Shown: piece by piece, positions 43,373 through 52,327 of the stretch
How the letters are laid out: every line of letters begins with the position of its first letter
How positions within the stretch are numbered: the stretch's first letter is position 1
Assembly (NCBI GenBank): GCA_028704385.1
Contig: JAQVLA010000002.1
Span: 236,443-300,442 of the forward strand
Origin: Bacteroidales bacterium
GTDB taxonomy: Bacteria > Bacteroidota > Bacteroidia > Bacteroidales > F082
Length of the DNA: 64,000 nt
Reading direction: 5' to 3'
Notes under the pieces: generated by a model
What the model was told of the DNA's origin: nothing
The model's database searches: none
The model's input: only the letters and a program-made list of their open reading frames with translations
Position numbers and translations under genes: made by a program

Positions 43373-44557
43373 CTAAAACATGATCCCGAATCCGGCGTTA
43401 AAAGTAGTTGTGTATTTATCTGCTGAGGCTGGTTTCACAATTTGCAGATCGGTTTTAAAAACAGCACCTTGTGTCATACGCCATGTGACCCCTGTCGTAA
43501 TGGCTTGAACCTCATTGACTTTACTTGCTTGCAAATTACCTTCCATGCTGGACTGGGTGTTGTATGCCTCATAGCGGATAAAGGGAATCAAACCAGCTTC
43601 CACCTCCTGATTGGATCCTAACAGGTCATAAGCTGCTTCCACATAGTATCCATGCATCGAACTGCCCAGATCGCTGTCGGTAAATTGATTGTAAATTCCT
43701 GACTGACTTATTCCGGCATAATAAAGCTGTCCCCGGAACTGCCAGTTTCGCAGTGTGTAACGTGCATCAGCACCGATCATATTAATGCCAACAACAGAAG
43801 AATCTGCCTGTGAAACCGCAGCAGCATCATTTTTGTCAAGTTTGTCGAAAAGCGTGCTTTGTGTTTTTCCGAAATAACCTGACAATCCGATGTTGAGGCC
43901 TTTGATACCGTAATATTCAATTTTCCCGGAGAGGTTGGGACTGCTCATATATGATTCAGCTCCTTTTTGTCTTCCCGAACGAAATCCATTGGCACCACTA
44001 AGCTTTGCAGTTCCATCATAACCATTAAATCCATTCACCAGATATAGCTGGTATTTTAGGGAGGCTGGCAGGTAACTTCCGGTGATACCAAAACCGATTT
44101 CGCGCCAGGTTGTAGGTGCTATCTTTCCATCAATCAGCGGACGTTCGACACCATTGAAGGTTGTGGGTTCGTGATATTCGTTGATGATTCCCATCGGGAT
44201 AAGCATCAGGCCTGCCCTGAACTGAATGAGCTGGTTGAGCCGGTATTGCAGAAATGCCTGCTCAATATAAACTTCGGACACATGTTCGTATTCAATCTCT
44301 GTAAAGAATTGCACTTTTTCGCTGAAATTATAACCAATAAGCATGACCATTCTGTGGACATCAAGTTTTCCATTGTAATGTGTGTCTTTGTCGAAAGTCT
44401 GATTGTAATGCACTTCGCCATACCCGCCTATGGTTAATTTGCTCTGCGATAATAGCATGTTGTCGGCGGCATTTTTGTAAAGACCATCCTGGCTTGTTTG
44501 TGCGTGGATAAGTCCAGCCAACAGCATCAATATGAGGGTTGAAATTTTGATTTTCAT
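43373..44557 (-). CDS. Outer-membrane porin-like protein
   Basis: A 394-residue protein with a signal peptide (cleavage after LIHAQ20). The mature part starts LTIGGYGEVHYNQTFD and continues with many amphipathic strands (QFFTEIEYEHVSEVYIEQAFLQ shortened here to its pattern of alternating aromatics), ending FNAGFGIMF with a terminal Phe. This fits a 16-18-stranded porin of the phosphate-selective porin/OprO-like group. The substrate is not deducible. The FMN-binding protein gene follows after 10 bases, so the two are likely one operon. No exact consensus promoter was found upstream. Confidence 0.82.
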   Translation of the reverse strand: MKIKISTLILMLLAGLIHAQTSQDGLYKNAADNMLLSQSKLTIGGYGEVHYNQTFDKDTHYNGKLDVHRMVMLIGYNFSEKVQFFTEIEYEHVSEVYIEQAFLQYRLNQLIQFRAGLMLIPMGIINEYHEPTTFNGVERPLIDGKIAPTTWREIGFGITGSYLPASLKYQLYLVNGFNGYDGTAKLSGANGFRSGRQKGAESYMSSPNLSGKIEYYGIKGLNIGLSGYFGKTQSTLFDKLDKNDAAAVSQADSSVVGINMIGADARYTLRNWQFRGQLYYAGISQSGIYNQFTDSDLGSSMHGYYVEAAYDLLGSNQEVEAGLIPFIRYEAYNTQSSMEGNLQASKVNEVQAITTGVTWRMTQGAVFKTDLQIVKPASADKYTTTFNAGFGIMF

Positions 44558-44732
44558 AGATTAAAGCTTATTTAAAACCTGAGGCGAAATTAAAAGACTT
44601 AATTAGGCACCGGAATACCCAAAATAAGGTATTTTAACCAAAGCACTACTGTAGGAAAAGTATGAGTGTAAAGCAAATTAAGGAAGCCGATATGGAGATA
44701 TTGCTTAATTTTACACACAAATACAACAATTG

Positions 44733-45773
44733 ATGCTTCAACTGGTTTTATACCTTTTACTTGCCCTGGTAGTTTCGTTTTTGTGCTCAATTATTGAGTC
44801 GGTTTTGTTGTCGGCCCCTCAGACTTATCTCAGAACGAGGTCAGAAGCCGGAAATAAAATTGCCGCATCATTGGGAAAAATGAAGCAGGAAATTGACCGG
44901 CCTCTTTCGGCAATCCTGTCTTTGAATACAGCTGCGCACACCATTGGCGCAGCAGGAGTGGGTGCTCAGGCCGTAAAGGTTTTTGGGGATGCGTATTTCG
45001 GATTGATATCTGCTGTTCTAACTATTTTAATTCTGGTATTAACAGAAATAATCCCAAAAACTGTTGGAGCCAGTTACTGGAGAAGTTTACTCGGATTTAC
45101 CTATTACACTATCAGGGTAATGATCCTGATTACATGGCCTTTAGTGTGGGTGTCCGCACTGATTACCAGTATTTTTGCCAGGAAGACAAATGAAAAAACG
45201 ATCAGTCGCGAAGAGCTGGGTTTGCTCGCCGACATCGGCATGCAGGAAGGTGTTTTCAGGGAGCAGGAAAGTCGTATTATCAAAAATATAATTGGTTTGC
45301 GACAGGTAAAAGTATCGGAGATAATGACGCCACGTGTTGTGGTGGCGGCTGCTGAACAGAATACTACTGTAGAGGACTTTGCTGAAATGAATGAGCTTAA
45401 AACGTTTACCAGAATTCCTGTTTTTGAATCCACCATTGAAACCGTAACAGGTTATGTTTTTCGCCAGGATGTATATGAGTTGCTGGCAGATGATAAGCAC
45501 GGAACCAAGGTTGAAACCCTTATAAGGAAAATCCTGGTAGTTCCGGAGTCTATTCCGGCACTCAGGGCATGGGATCAGATGATACAACAGCGCGAGCATA
45601 TCGCACTTGTTGTGGATGAATATGGCGGAACTGCCGGTATCATTACAATGGAAGATATAATTGAAACCTTGCTGGGATTTGAAATCATGGACGAAAAGGA
45701 CAACATCAGCGATATGCAGGAGTTTGCCAGAAATAGGTATATCAATCGTAATGACCGAATTAGCAAATCCTGA
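44733..45773 (+). CDS. CNNM/CorC-type membrane protein with CBS domains
   Basis: A 346-residue protein. Residues 1-175 form a DUF21 (CNNM) membrane domain (LCSIIESVLLSAPQTYL, EIIPKTVGASYW). Residues about 195-320 form a CBS pair with VSEIMTPRVVVAAAE, RIPVFESTIETVTGYV and HIALVVDEYGGTAGIITMEDI. Such proteins take part in Mg2+ or Co2+ homeostasis. The C-terminal CorC/HlyC domain of longer relatives is missing, since the protein ends about 30 residues after the CBS pair. The open frame starts at TTG 44730; the next codon, ATG at 44733, is preferred. Confidence 0.88.
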   Translation: MLQLVLYLLLALVVSFLCSIIESVLLSAPQTYLRTRSEAGNKIAASLGKMKQEIDRPLSAILSLNTAAHTIGAAGVGAQAVKVFGDAYFGLISAVLTILILVLTEIIPKTVGASYWRSLLGFTYYTIRVMILITWPLVWVSALITSIFARKTNEKTISREELGLLADIGMQEGVFREQESRIIKNIIGLRQVKVSEIMTPRVVVAAAEQNTTVEDFAEMNELKTFTRIPVFESTIETVTGYVFRQDVYELLADDKHGTKVETLIRKILVVPESIPALRAWDQMIQQREHIALVVDEYGGTAGIITMEDIIETLLGFEIMDEKDNISDMQEFARNRYINRNDRISKS

Positions 45774-45791
45774 CCAGATGAATTCCATATA

Positions 45792-47357
45792 CTACCTGAT
45801 TAGCATCACAGTACCTTTGTCTTCCAGCGTTTTTCCATCGGAATTTTTATAGCTGTATCGCCAAAGATAAACGCCTTGTGGAGCTTCATTTCCGTTCTCT
45901 CTTCCGTCCCAGCCTTCGCTGAAATCTGTCGATTCAAATAGCATTTTTCCCCAGCGATCGTAGATTTGAAACAGATAGCCACCTGCTGGTGAAAACCTGG
46001 AAAGGGGTTTAAATAGTTGATTTTTGGAAATAATCGATGAAGGTCGAAATGCATTGGGCACAAAAAACGGGCTATCGAATCCCACCCTTACCCTGTTGGA
46101 AGATGCGGTGATTTCGGCTCCGGTACTTTGATCTTCCGAAACTGCCTGCACAAAATAAATGATGCTGCCCGATTCATCACCATCGGCAATGGTGTTATCG
46201 GTGTATTGGGTTTGTTGCACTGCTCCAATTTCGATGTAAGCATCGGTAGTTGTCTTTCTGAAAATGCGATAATGATCCGGTGTCCAGCCTTCGTAGCCGT
46301 TCCAGTTAAGTTCAACCTGCTCGTTGTTAATCACTTCTGCTGTCAGGAAAATGCTTCTGTGTGCATTCTCGGCTGGGTCATCCGGGATGGAGAACTGACA
46401 TTTGTCCTCCAGCACCAGGCCATACCAATAGGCCGTTTCATTAGTAGATACTGCTTCATCGGTGTAGTTAACATTTCCAGGATTTGTTTGATTGAGATCA
46501 GTATAAAAACTCAAATCAGCAGGATTTTGACTGTTGGTTCTCCAGATGGATGAGCTATTGATGGTTGCAGAACCCGTTGCTGTGATTTCGCCGGTAATCT
46601 CTATTTCGTTGTTTTCGTTTACACTCACGCTTTTAATTTTTGGAGGATCAGGCCGCGGATATGCCGGTGTATTGCGCGATTGAAGATTTGAACCGCTTAT
46701 TTGTTGTTCGCCGTTTACATCGTAAACCGCTTCTACTTTGTAGATATAAGTTTTATCAGGATCGAGATATTGATGGGTGTAGGCGTAAACTGGGGTTCTT
46801 GCTGGTGATCCATTTTGATCTCCATAGGTGGAAATATCATCTACCTGATTGAAATCATTTGTGGTTAATGGAATGTCAGTAAAACTGTTTCCGCCATCGA
46901 TGCTGAATAAGATTTTGTAGGAAACGGGATTAAAGGTGTTAAAAAATCCTGTCCATTTTATTGTATTTGTCAATTCACATTCCTGATAATCAATATCATC
47001 AAAGAGGTATATGGTTTGCATTTCTTCTGATTGTGAGGCCTGGGCAGCTTCATTATAAATCAGATAAATTTGTTTTTGGGTGTTTGCTGGACTATTCTGA
47101 TCAACATAAAGTCTGTCAGAGGCATTTACTATGGCCAAATCTGCATCAAAACCTTGACCATCATGCGTAAGGTAGTTCCATCTTTGAATGACATATCGGG
47201 CATTTTCATCTCCGGGAGGAATGTCCCATCTGATTTCAACATGACCATTTGCTAAAACATCAACGCTTAATAGTATTGGATTTTGTGCAGCAATATTACA
47301 AGGGATAATCCAATATAAAATGATTGATATTAAACCGATGACTTTTTGAATGGTCAT
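45792..47357 (-). CDS. T9SS type B sorting-domain protein with fibronectin-like repeats
   Basis: About 521 residues. The signal peptide is MTIQKVIGLISIILYWIIP plus NIAAQ. The body contains several Fn3-like beta domains (for example VEIRWDIPPGDENARYVIQ and VELNWNGYEGWTPDHYRIF). The C terminus is a type B sorting domain of the gliding-motility-associated class: FFVPNAFRPSS, YLFQIYDRWGKMLFES, GWDGRENGNEAPQGVYLW and KGTVMLIR. It should be exported by the type IX system and held at the surface or released. The start is the ATG at 47357, one base after the upstream M16 stop; the longer frame begins at GTG 47381. Confidence 0.88.
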   Translation of the reverse strand: MTIQKVIGLISIILYWIIPCNIAAQNPILLSVDVLANGHVEIRWDIPPGDENARYVIQRWNYLTHDGQGFDADLAIVNASDRLYVDQNSPANTQKQIYLIYNEAAQASQSEEMQTIYLFDDIDYQECELTNTIKWTGFFNTFNPVSYKILFSIDGGNSFTDIPLTTNDFNQVDDISTYGDQNGSPARTPVYAYTHQYLDPDKTYIYKVEAVYDVNGEQQISGSNLQSRNTPAYPRPDPPKIKSVSVNENNEIEITGEITATGSATINSSSIWRTNSQNPADLSFYTDLNQTNPGNVNYTDEAVSTNETAYWYGLVLEDKCQFSIPDDPAENAHRSIFLTAEVINNEQVELNWNGYEGWTPDHYRIFRKTTTDAYIEIGAVQQTQYTDNTIADGDESGSIIYFVQAVSEDQSTGAEITASSNRVRVGFDSPFFVPNAFRPSSIISKNQLFKPLSRFSPAGGYLFQIYDRWGKMLFESTDFSEGWDGRENGNEAPQGVYLWRYSYKNSDGKTLEDKGTVMLIR

Positions 47358-47358
47358 T

Positions 47359-48657
47359 TCAGTGTTTTTGCTTTTCGTCACCTACAACAACCGTAATCAT
47401 ACTTTCCGGGTCAAGGTATTTTTGTGCTAAGTTAAGCAATTCCTCACTTGTTGTCTCCTGGATACGTTTTATGCTCTTCTCGTAAAAATTCATTCCAAGT
47501 CCCTGATCTTTTACCGATCTGAACCGCTCGGCCTGATTAAAAACGCCATCCAAAGCCCTGAGATAGCTTCCGTTGAGGTAATTTTTTACAAGTTTAAGCT
47601 CTGTTTCCGGGACTGGTATTTCGCGCAACCGATTCAATTCATTTTTTATTTCACGAATCGCATCTTGAGTGACTGCACTTCCGGTTTCGGTACTGATCAT
47701 AAATGCCGTGGCATGCCGCATGGGAACCACCTGTGAGTTGATGCCATACGTATATCCTTTGTCTTCACGAATATTGGCCATCAACCTTGAACCAAAATAG
47801 CCACCCAAAACCGTATTGAGCAGCAAAAACGGGATATAGTCCGGATGACTGCGGAGCATGAGGGTTTTTCCTGAAACTACTGCCGATTGTAAGGAATTTT
47901 TCCGTAGAATATGGTGATAGCCTGGTTTAAATGTTGCATTCATTTTAAACATATTTTTTACACCTTTGGCACGCCATTCAAAACCGACAAATTCGTCGAT
48001 CAATTGTATCAGCTCTTCATCAATTGGCCCTGCTAAAATAGCATAGGCTTGTTCGGGATAGATTTTTTCCTGATAAAATCTTATCAAATCATCTCTTCCA
48101 AGCTTGTCAAAATCATCCGAATCAGCTACCTGTCCATAAGGGGTATCAGCACCAAAAAGTAATTGGTTAAATTTATTACGAGCCAGTTGTTTGGGCTTCT
48201 GATTGCTGACCAAAAACGATTGTTTTTGTCTGCTGTTCAATAAGTTGAAATCCCGTTTCCGAAAGCCTGCTTCTGTGAGCATACTTTTAATCATAGGCAG
48301 GAGTTGGTGAAGATGTTTATTCATGCTGTACAAACTGATCCAGGCAGTATCTTTTGTTGTTTGCAGATCAAGAAAGGCACCGTAATAATCAATTTTGGAA
48401 GAGATTTCGCCGCCGCTGAAACGGGTTGTCCCTTCGCGCAACATTTTAATGGTTGTACTGGCTGTTAGTTTTTTATGTTGCCAGATGCTTCCTGCATCCA
48501 GTACAATATCAAGCCGTGAGGCAGAATGAATCTCACTTTGAAAAAGGTAGAGCGGCATATTGTTCGACAATTTGACCACTTTAGGTTCATTCAGTTTCAG
48601 GCTGTCGGAACTGATCAGTTGGGGGGGTATTTTTCGGTCGGGGTTTTGTATTTTCAT
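47359..48657 (-). CDS. M16 family peptidase partner subunit (inactive type)
   Basis: About 432 residues, starting at the ATG at 48657. It has the two-domain M16 fold but lacks the zinc HxxEH motif: the equivalent helix reads KLTASTTIKMLREGT. The C-terminal domain holds MANIREDKGYTYGI, the Arg/Tyr substrate-binding site that inactive partner subunits of M16B peptidases contribute. It should pair with the product of the preceding gene, whose stop is five bases upstream of this ATG, to form an active heterodimer. No signal peptide is evident, so the pair is cytoplasmic unless exported otherwise. Confidence 0.87.
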   Translation of the reverse strand: MKIQNPDRKIPPQLISSDSLKLNEPKVVKLSNNMPLYLFQSEIHSASRLDIVLDAGSIWQHKKLTASTTIKMLREGTTRFSGGEISSKIDYYGAFLDLQTTKDTAWISLYSMNKHLHQLLPMIKSMLTEAGFRKRDFNLLNSRQKQSFLVSNQKPKQLARNKFNQLLFGADTPYGQVADSDDFDKLGRDDLIRFYQEKIYPEQAYAILAGPIDEELIQLIDEFVGFEWRAKGVKNMFKMNATFKPGYHHILRKNSLQSAVVSGKTLMLRSHPDYIPFLLLNTVLGGYFGSRLMANIREDKGYTYGINSQVVPMRHATAFMISTETGSAVTQDAIREIKNELNRLREIPVPETELKLVKNYLNGSYLRALDGVFNQAERFRSVKDQGLGMNFYEKSIKRIQETTSEELLNLAQKYLDPESMITVVVGDEKQKH

Positions 48658-48662
48658 AAATC

Positions 48663-49901
48663 TTAATTTTGGCTTTCGTAAATTAAAGTAGAGCAATTTT
48701 CCGGATTCAGCACTTCTGCTGCATTTTTGAGTATATCGGCAGGTCGCAGCTTTTCATATTTTTGGGTGAGGGTATTGATGAGCTCCGGTTTTCCGATATG
48801 CGCATAATAAGCCAGATTCATAGCTTTGTTAAGTGCTGAAAGAGTACCAAATGTATTGGCTGAGATCACCCTGTTTTTAACTTTACGTAATTCGTTTGCG
48901 GTTGGTGGCTTTTGCCTCAATTTTTCAATTTCCGTTTCCAGGGCTTCTTCTGCTTTTGGAATTGGAATGCCAGTATTAATTTTTCCGGTAATGATAAGCA
49001 ATCCGGGATCAATATCACCGGTTACAAAGGAAGTGATTTCAGAAAAAAACTGCTTTTGTCTTACAAGGGTTTTAAAAAGTCTGGAGGATTGACCAGAGCC
49101 AAGCAAATCTGAAATAAGATCAGTTGAATAAAAATTATCCTCAGTTCTTCCGCACATATGATACGCTTTGTAAATCGCTGTTTGAGGCACATCGCGCTTA
49201 ACTTCCATCCGACGGGCGGCAGTTTGCTTTGGTTCAACAGGCAATTCTATCTTATCGGTTTCACCTGCCTCGATGGGTTCGAACCATTTTTTTGCCAGTT
49301 GTTTCACTTCGCTGGTTTTTAGGTCACCTGCCACAACCACAATGGCATTATTTGGATTGTAAAACCTGCTATAGAAGTTTTTAACGTGCTGCAAATGAGC
49401 CTGCTCAATATGGCTGATTTCTTTTCCAATGGTATTCCATTGATAAGGATGGACTTTGTAGGCGAGTGGTTTTAGCAGCAGCCACACATCGCCATAAGGC
49501 TGGTTGAGGTAGTTTTGACGAAATTCTTCTGTAACAACCTGCCGTTGAACTTCCAGACTTTTTTCGCTAAAAGCCAGATTTAGCATCCTGTCCGATTCGA
49601 GCCAGAAAGCTGTCTCCAGGTTGTCTTTCGGAAGAGTTAGGTAATAATTTGTGATGTCGCTATTGGTGAAAGCATTGTTTTCGCCCCCGGCCAACTGCAA
49701 AGGTTCATCATATTTTGGAATATTCACCGATCCTCCAAACATCAGATGTTCAAAAAGATGGGCAAAGCCGGTTTGATCAGGATGTTCGTCGCGGGCACCA
49801 ACATTATAAAGTATATTCACAGCTGCCATAGGAGTGGAGGGGTCGTGCAGCACATAAAAACGTAAGCCGTTATCTAATATGAAGTTATCGTATTTTACCA
49901 T
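48663..49901 (-). CDS. M16 family peptidase catalytic subunit
   Basis: About 412 residues from the ATG at 49901; the open frame extends to a TTG at 49946 but the extra residues are not family-like. The zinc motif H48LFEH52 with MFGGS is present, and the downstream Glu is likely in VVTEEFRQN. It is the catalytic half of an M16B heterodimer with the following gene. The product lacks a signal peptide. It is the first gene of a three-gene set ending with the T9SS type B protein. Confidence 0.9.
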   Translation of the reverse strand: MVKYDNFILDNGLRFYVLHDPSTPMAAVNILYNVGARDEHPDQTGFAHLFEHLMFGGSVNIPKYDEPLQLAGGENNAFTNSDITNYYLTLPKDNLETAFWLESDRMLNLAFSEKSLEVQRQVVTEEFRQNYLNQPYGDVWLLLKPLAYKVHPYQWNTIGKEISHIEQAHLQHVKNFYSRFYNPNNAIVVVAGDLKTSEVKQLAKKWFEPIEAGETDKIELPVEPKQTAARRMEVKRDVPQTAIYKAYHMCGRTEDNFYSTDLISDLLGSGQSSRLFKTLVRQKQFFSEITSFVTGDIDPGLLIITGKINTGIPIPKAEEALETEIEKLRQKPPTANELRKVKNRVISANTFGTLSALNKAMNLAYYAHIGKPELINTLTQKYEKLRPADILKNAAEVLNPENCSTLIYESQN

Positions 49902-50512
49902 ATTCAGTTGAAGGATATTTGTTCCCGGGCAGATTTTTTTGCCCAAATACTAAACATTTGATTTGCAAATTTATTGTAAAATACTACTGATGCGTATAGT
50001 TCTTAAATTTAAAAATATTGACCAATTAAAAATTCTGGTGTCTTGAAATCAGATGATTACATAAGTAAGATTTGTATCAGAAGAAAATCTCAATTCAAAT
50101 CCCAAAATATAAAAACACTCTATAATTCAATAAAATCAATGTGTTTAGATTATTATTCAAAAATTAACGCATCACCAGTAATTGTAAAACTCAAAATTTC
50201 ATTTACAATTCTTCTTATTGTAAATATATCGGGAAACTGGTTTCAGTATCTGTTTTGTCAGGAATAGATTTATTATGTATGTTAGTGTAAATGATTTCGT
50301 TATGATTTTCAGGTGTTATTTTAGATTTATTGTAACTGGTTAAAATCATATAATACTTTATAATATAACCAATTAGGACGAACACAATATGACGGGCAAC
50401 AGGAATTTTTGAGATAGATAAAAATACCCGTTACCTCAGCCAATAAGTGTATGCAAATTGGAAAAGCAAAGTTTTCCAGACTCCTGAATCTGGTTTTGAA
50501 TCAAGGAATTGA
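49902..50512. other. AT-rich gap between the M16 pair and the SRPBCC gene
   Basis: About 610 very AT-rich bases. A minus-strand -7 box lies at 49966-49973. A 74-codon open frame at 50043-50267 has no signs of being a gene. A weak hairpin (CCAGA/TCTGG at 50476-50493) lies just downstream of the SRPBCC gene and may act as a terminator, though its T tract is poor. Nothing else is evident. Confidence 0.4.
49966..49973 (-). promoter_or_regulatory. -7 box of the M16 operon
   Basis: Minus-strand TAAATTTG, exact consensus, about 64 bases upstream of the ATG at 49901. No TTG at the -33 position. Confidence 0.4.
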
Positions 50513-51049
50513 TTATTCCAATTCTTTTTTCAGATTATCGAGACCAGTCTGAAAGTCATTGCCAACAATTTTTTCAAAATCCATAAACAACAGCATCAGA
50601 TTGGAGGGATAAGCCATATGGCCATTAAAGCCCCATGCAACGAGGGTTTTCATGCTGTCGATGGCTGTTGTAGTGATATAAGCTTGCTGGGTTGACTCGA
50701 AAGGTTCGAGGAATCGCAATTCGTAATCAATTCGTTTACTCTCCTCAATGCGAAGGATTTCCTGCTCGCCGGAACCGACATTTTTTTTCTCACTTTTCCA
50801 GGCTGATACAAATCCGGGCTGTCCGTCCGTTCCGCGATACCATTTTTGCATTTCCGGATCCATCATGGCCCATTTACTGTAGTTGTCCTGATTTTTGAGG
50901 TATTTCACATAATCAAATACTTCAGTTATGGGTTTGTTAATTATTACGTCGCGCTCAACAGAATAATTTTTCTCAACAAAAATCGCAATCAAAAGAAAAA
51001 TTACTATGATCGAAACAATTATAAGTATGATTTTTTTGAGTAGTTTCAT
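50513..51049 (-). CDS. Membrane-anchored SRPBCC (START-like) protein
   Basis: A 178-residue protein with one N-terminal membrane helix (KKIILIIVSIIVIFLLIAIFV) and an SRPBCC/polyketide cyclase-like domain: YSVERDVIINKPITEVFDYV at the start, WYRGTDGQPGFVSAW, and a C-terminal helix FEKIVGNDFQTGLDNLKKEL. These domains bind small hydrophobic ligands. The single helix may be an uncleaved anchor. It appears monocistronic. A clear promoter was not found. Function is unknown beyond ligand binding. Confidence 0.8.
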   Translation of the reverse strand: MKLLKKIILIIVSIIVIFLLIAIFVEKNYSVERDVIINKPITEVFDYVKYLKNQDNYSKWAMMDPEMQKWYRGTDGQPGFVSAWKSEKKNVGSGEQEILRIEESKRIDYELRFLEPFESTQQAYITTTAIDSMKTLVAWGFNGHMAYPSNLMLLFMDFEKIVGNDFQTGLDNLKKELE

Positions 51050-51241
51050 CGCTTTTGAATTTTGATGTTAGCACAAAGATTGTATTTTTTTATTCAGAGT
51101 TCAAGCAAAAGTCAAAAAAAATAGTATAACGAACGATGATCTTACTTTAAAATACTCAGAAGATATTACTCAAAGTTTGAAAAATATCAGAAATATTCAA
51201 GTCATTTTCTGTTCGAAGCTTTCGTTTTGTATTGTAATTTC

Positions 51242-52189
51242 TCAGCGCAACAGTGTAATGGTGTAGATCAGGAATAAAAGTATTAATATTCCTGCCTCCC
51301 AACGATCCAGCCTTTTATGTTTTCCGGTGAACATGGCAACGAAGAGCAGTACAGTTCCGACCATCAACAGGTAAAAATCAATATTAAATGAGGTATTATA
51401 TTCCAGGGGTCTGATCAATGCACTTACCGGAAGTATAAAAAGCAAATTAAAAATATTAGAACCAATGATGTTACCCACAGCGATATCATTATTTTTTTTG
51501 AAAGCGGCAACCACGGAAGTCACAAGTTCGGGTAGTGAAGTGCCTGCAGCCACAATGGTCAGACCAATTATTTTTTCGGATACCCCAAGCTGTTGGGCAA
51601 GGTCGCTCGCACTCTGAACAACAAGTTTGCCTCCAATGATCAAACCACTAAGTCCGAGTACGACGAATAACACGCTCATATTCAGTTTAAGTAATTTGTC
51701 ATCAGTGGATTGAGTGGTTTCATCACGTTTAAGCTGACTAAAAACATAATACAGAAACCCTGCGAATACAATCAACAAAAATACAGCATCAAATCTTGTG
51801 ATACCATTTGAGCCAAAAGGGATCCAATTATTGGCAAGTACCAGGATAATAATTGCAGCAAAAAGTGATAGCGGAATTTCTTTCCAAACCGTGCTCGATT
51901 GAACTTTTAACGGATACATTAGTCCTGTTATTCCTAAAATCAGGAAAAGGTTAAAATTGTTACTACCAATTATATTACCAAACACCAGATCGAATCTTTG
52001 CTCCAATGCCGCAAAACAATTTACCACCATTTCGGGTGCCGAAGTGCCAAAAGCCACTATGGTTAGTCCGATGGCCAGATCGGAAACTTTGAAGTGTCTC
52101 GCTATTGCCGAAGCCCCATTCACCAGCCAGTCAGCACCTTTGATTAGCAATAATAAACCAAGCAGAAGTAAAATAATGGACAGAAACAT
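51242..52189 (-). CDS. Calcium/sodium antiporter (CaCA family, YrbG-like)
   Basis: About 315 residues from the ATG at 52189. Ten or so helices are arranged as two inverted halves, each with the alpha-repeat signature: G48TSAPE53 in the first and GTSLPELVTS in the second, which hold the ion-binding Glu residues. NIIGSNNFNLFLILG and NIIGSNIFNLLFILP are the matching second motifs. It should exchange Ca2+ for Na+ or H+. The open frame extends to an ATG at 52324, but the extra 45 residues are not family-like and the frame runs through a -7 box at 52205-52212; this supports the shorter start. Confidence 0.9.
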   Translation of the reverse strand: MFLSIILLLLGLLLLIKGADWLVNGASAIARHFKVSDLAIGLTIVAFGTSAPEMVVNCFAALEQRFDLVFGNIIGSNNFNLFLILGITGLMYPLKVQSSTVWKEIPLSLFAAIIILVLANNWIPFGSNGITRFDAVFLLIVFAGFLYYVFSQLKRDETTQSTDDKLLKLNMSVLFVVLGLSGLIIGGKLVVQSASDLAQQLGVSEKIIGLTIVAAGTSLPELVTSVVAAFKKNNDIAVGNIIGSNIFNLLFILPVSALIRPLEYNTSFNIDFYLLMVGTVLLFVAMFTGKHKRLDRWEAGILILLFLIYTITLLR

Positions 52190-52204
52190 AAGTGAAATTT
52201 TGGG

Positions 52205-52212
52205 CAAAAATA
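52205..52212 (-). promoter_or_regulatory. -7 box of the Ca/Na antiporter gene
   Basis: Minus-strand TATTTTTG, exact consensus, 15 bases before the ATG at 52189. It lies inside the longer open frame and so argues for the shorter start. No TTG at the -33 position. Confidence 0.45.
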
Positions 52213-52327
52213 AGCTAAGATTGCCGAAGCTGGACATCCTGCTTAAAAGATTTGCAAATAAATCAGGGAGTTGACAGAATTTCGACTTTTCCTGGATGGA
52301 AGGAGGAAAATGTGATCCATTCATCCA

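Noticed and set aside
47359..49901. Frameshift splitting one large M16 peptidase into two genes
   Set aside because: Each half has its own start next to the other's stop, the first keeps HxxEH and the second the Arg/Tyr site; this is the normal two-gene M16B arrangement.
50043..50267. Open frame of 74 codons in the gap after the M16 operon
   Set aside because: Very AT-rich composition, no recognisable motif, no promoter consensus and poor protein-like pattern; most likely chance.
52190..52324. N-terminal extension of the Ca/Na antiporter to the ATG at 52324
   Set aside because: The added 45 residues are not family-like, and the frame crosses an exact -7 box at 52205-52212.
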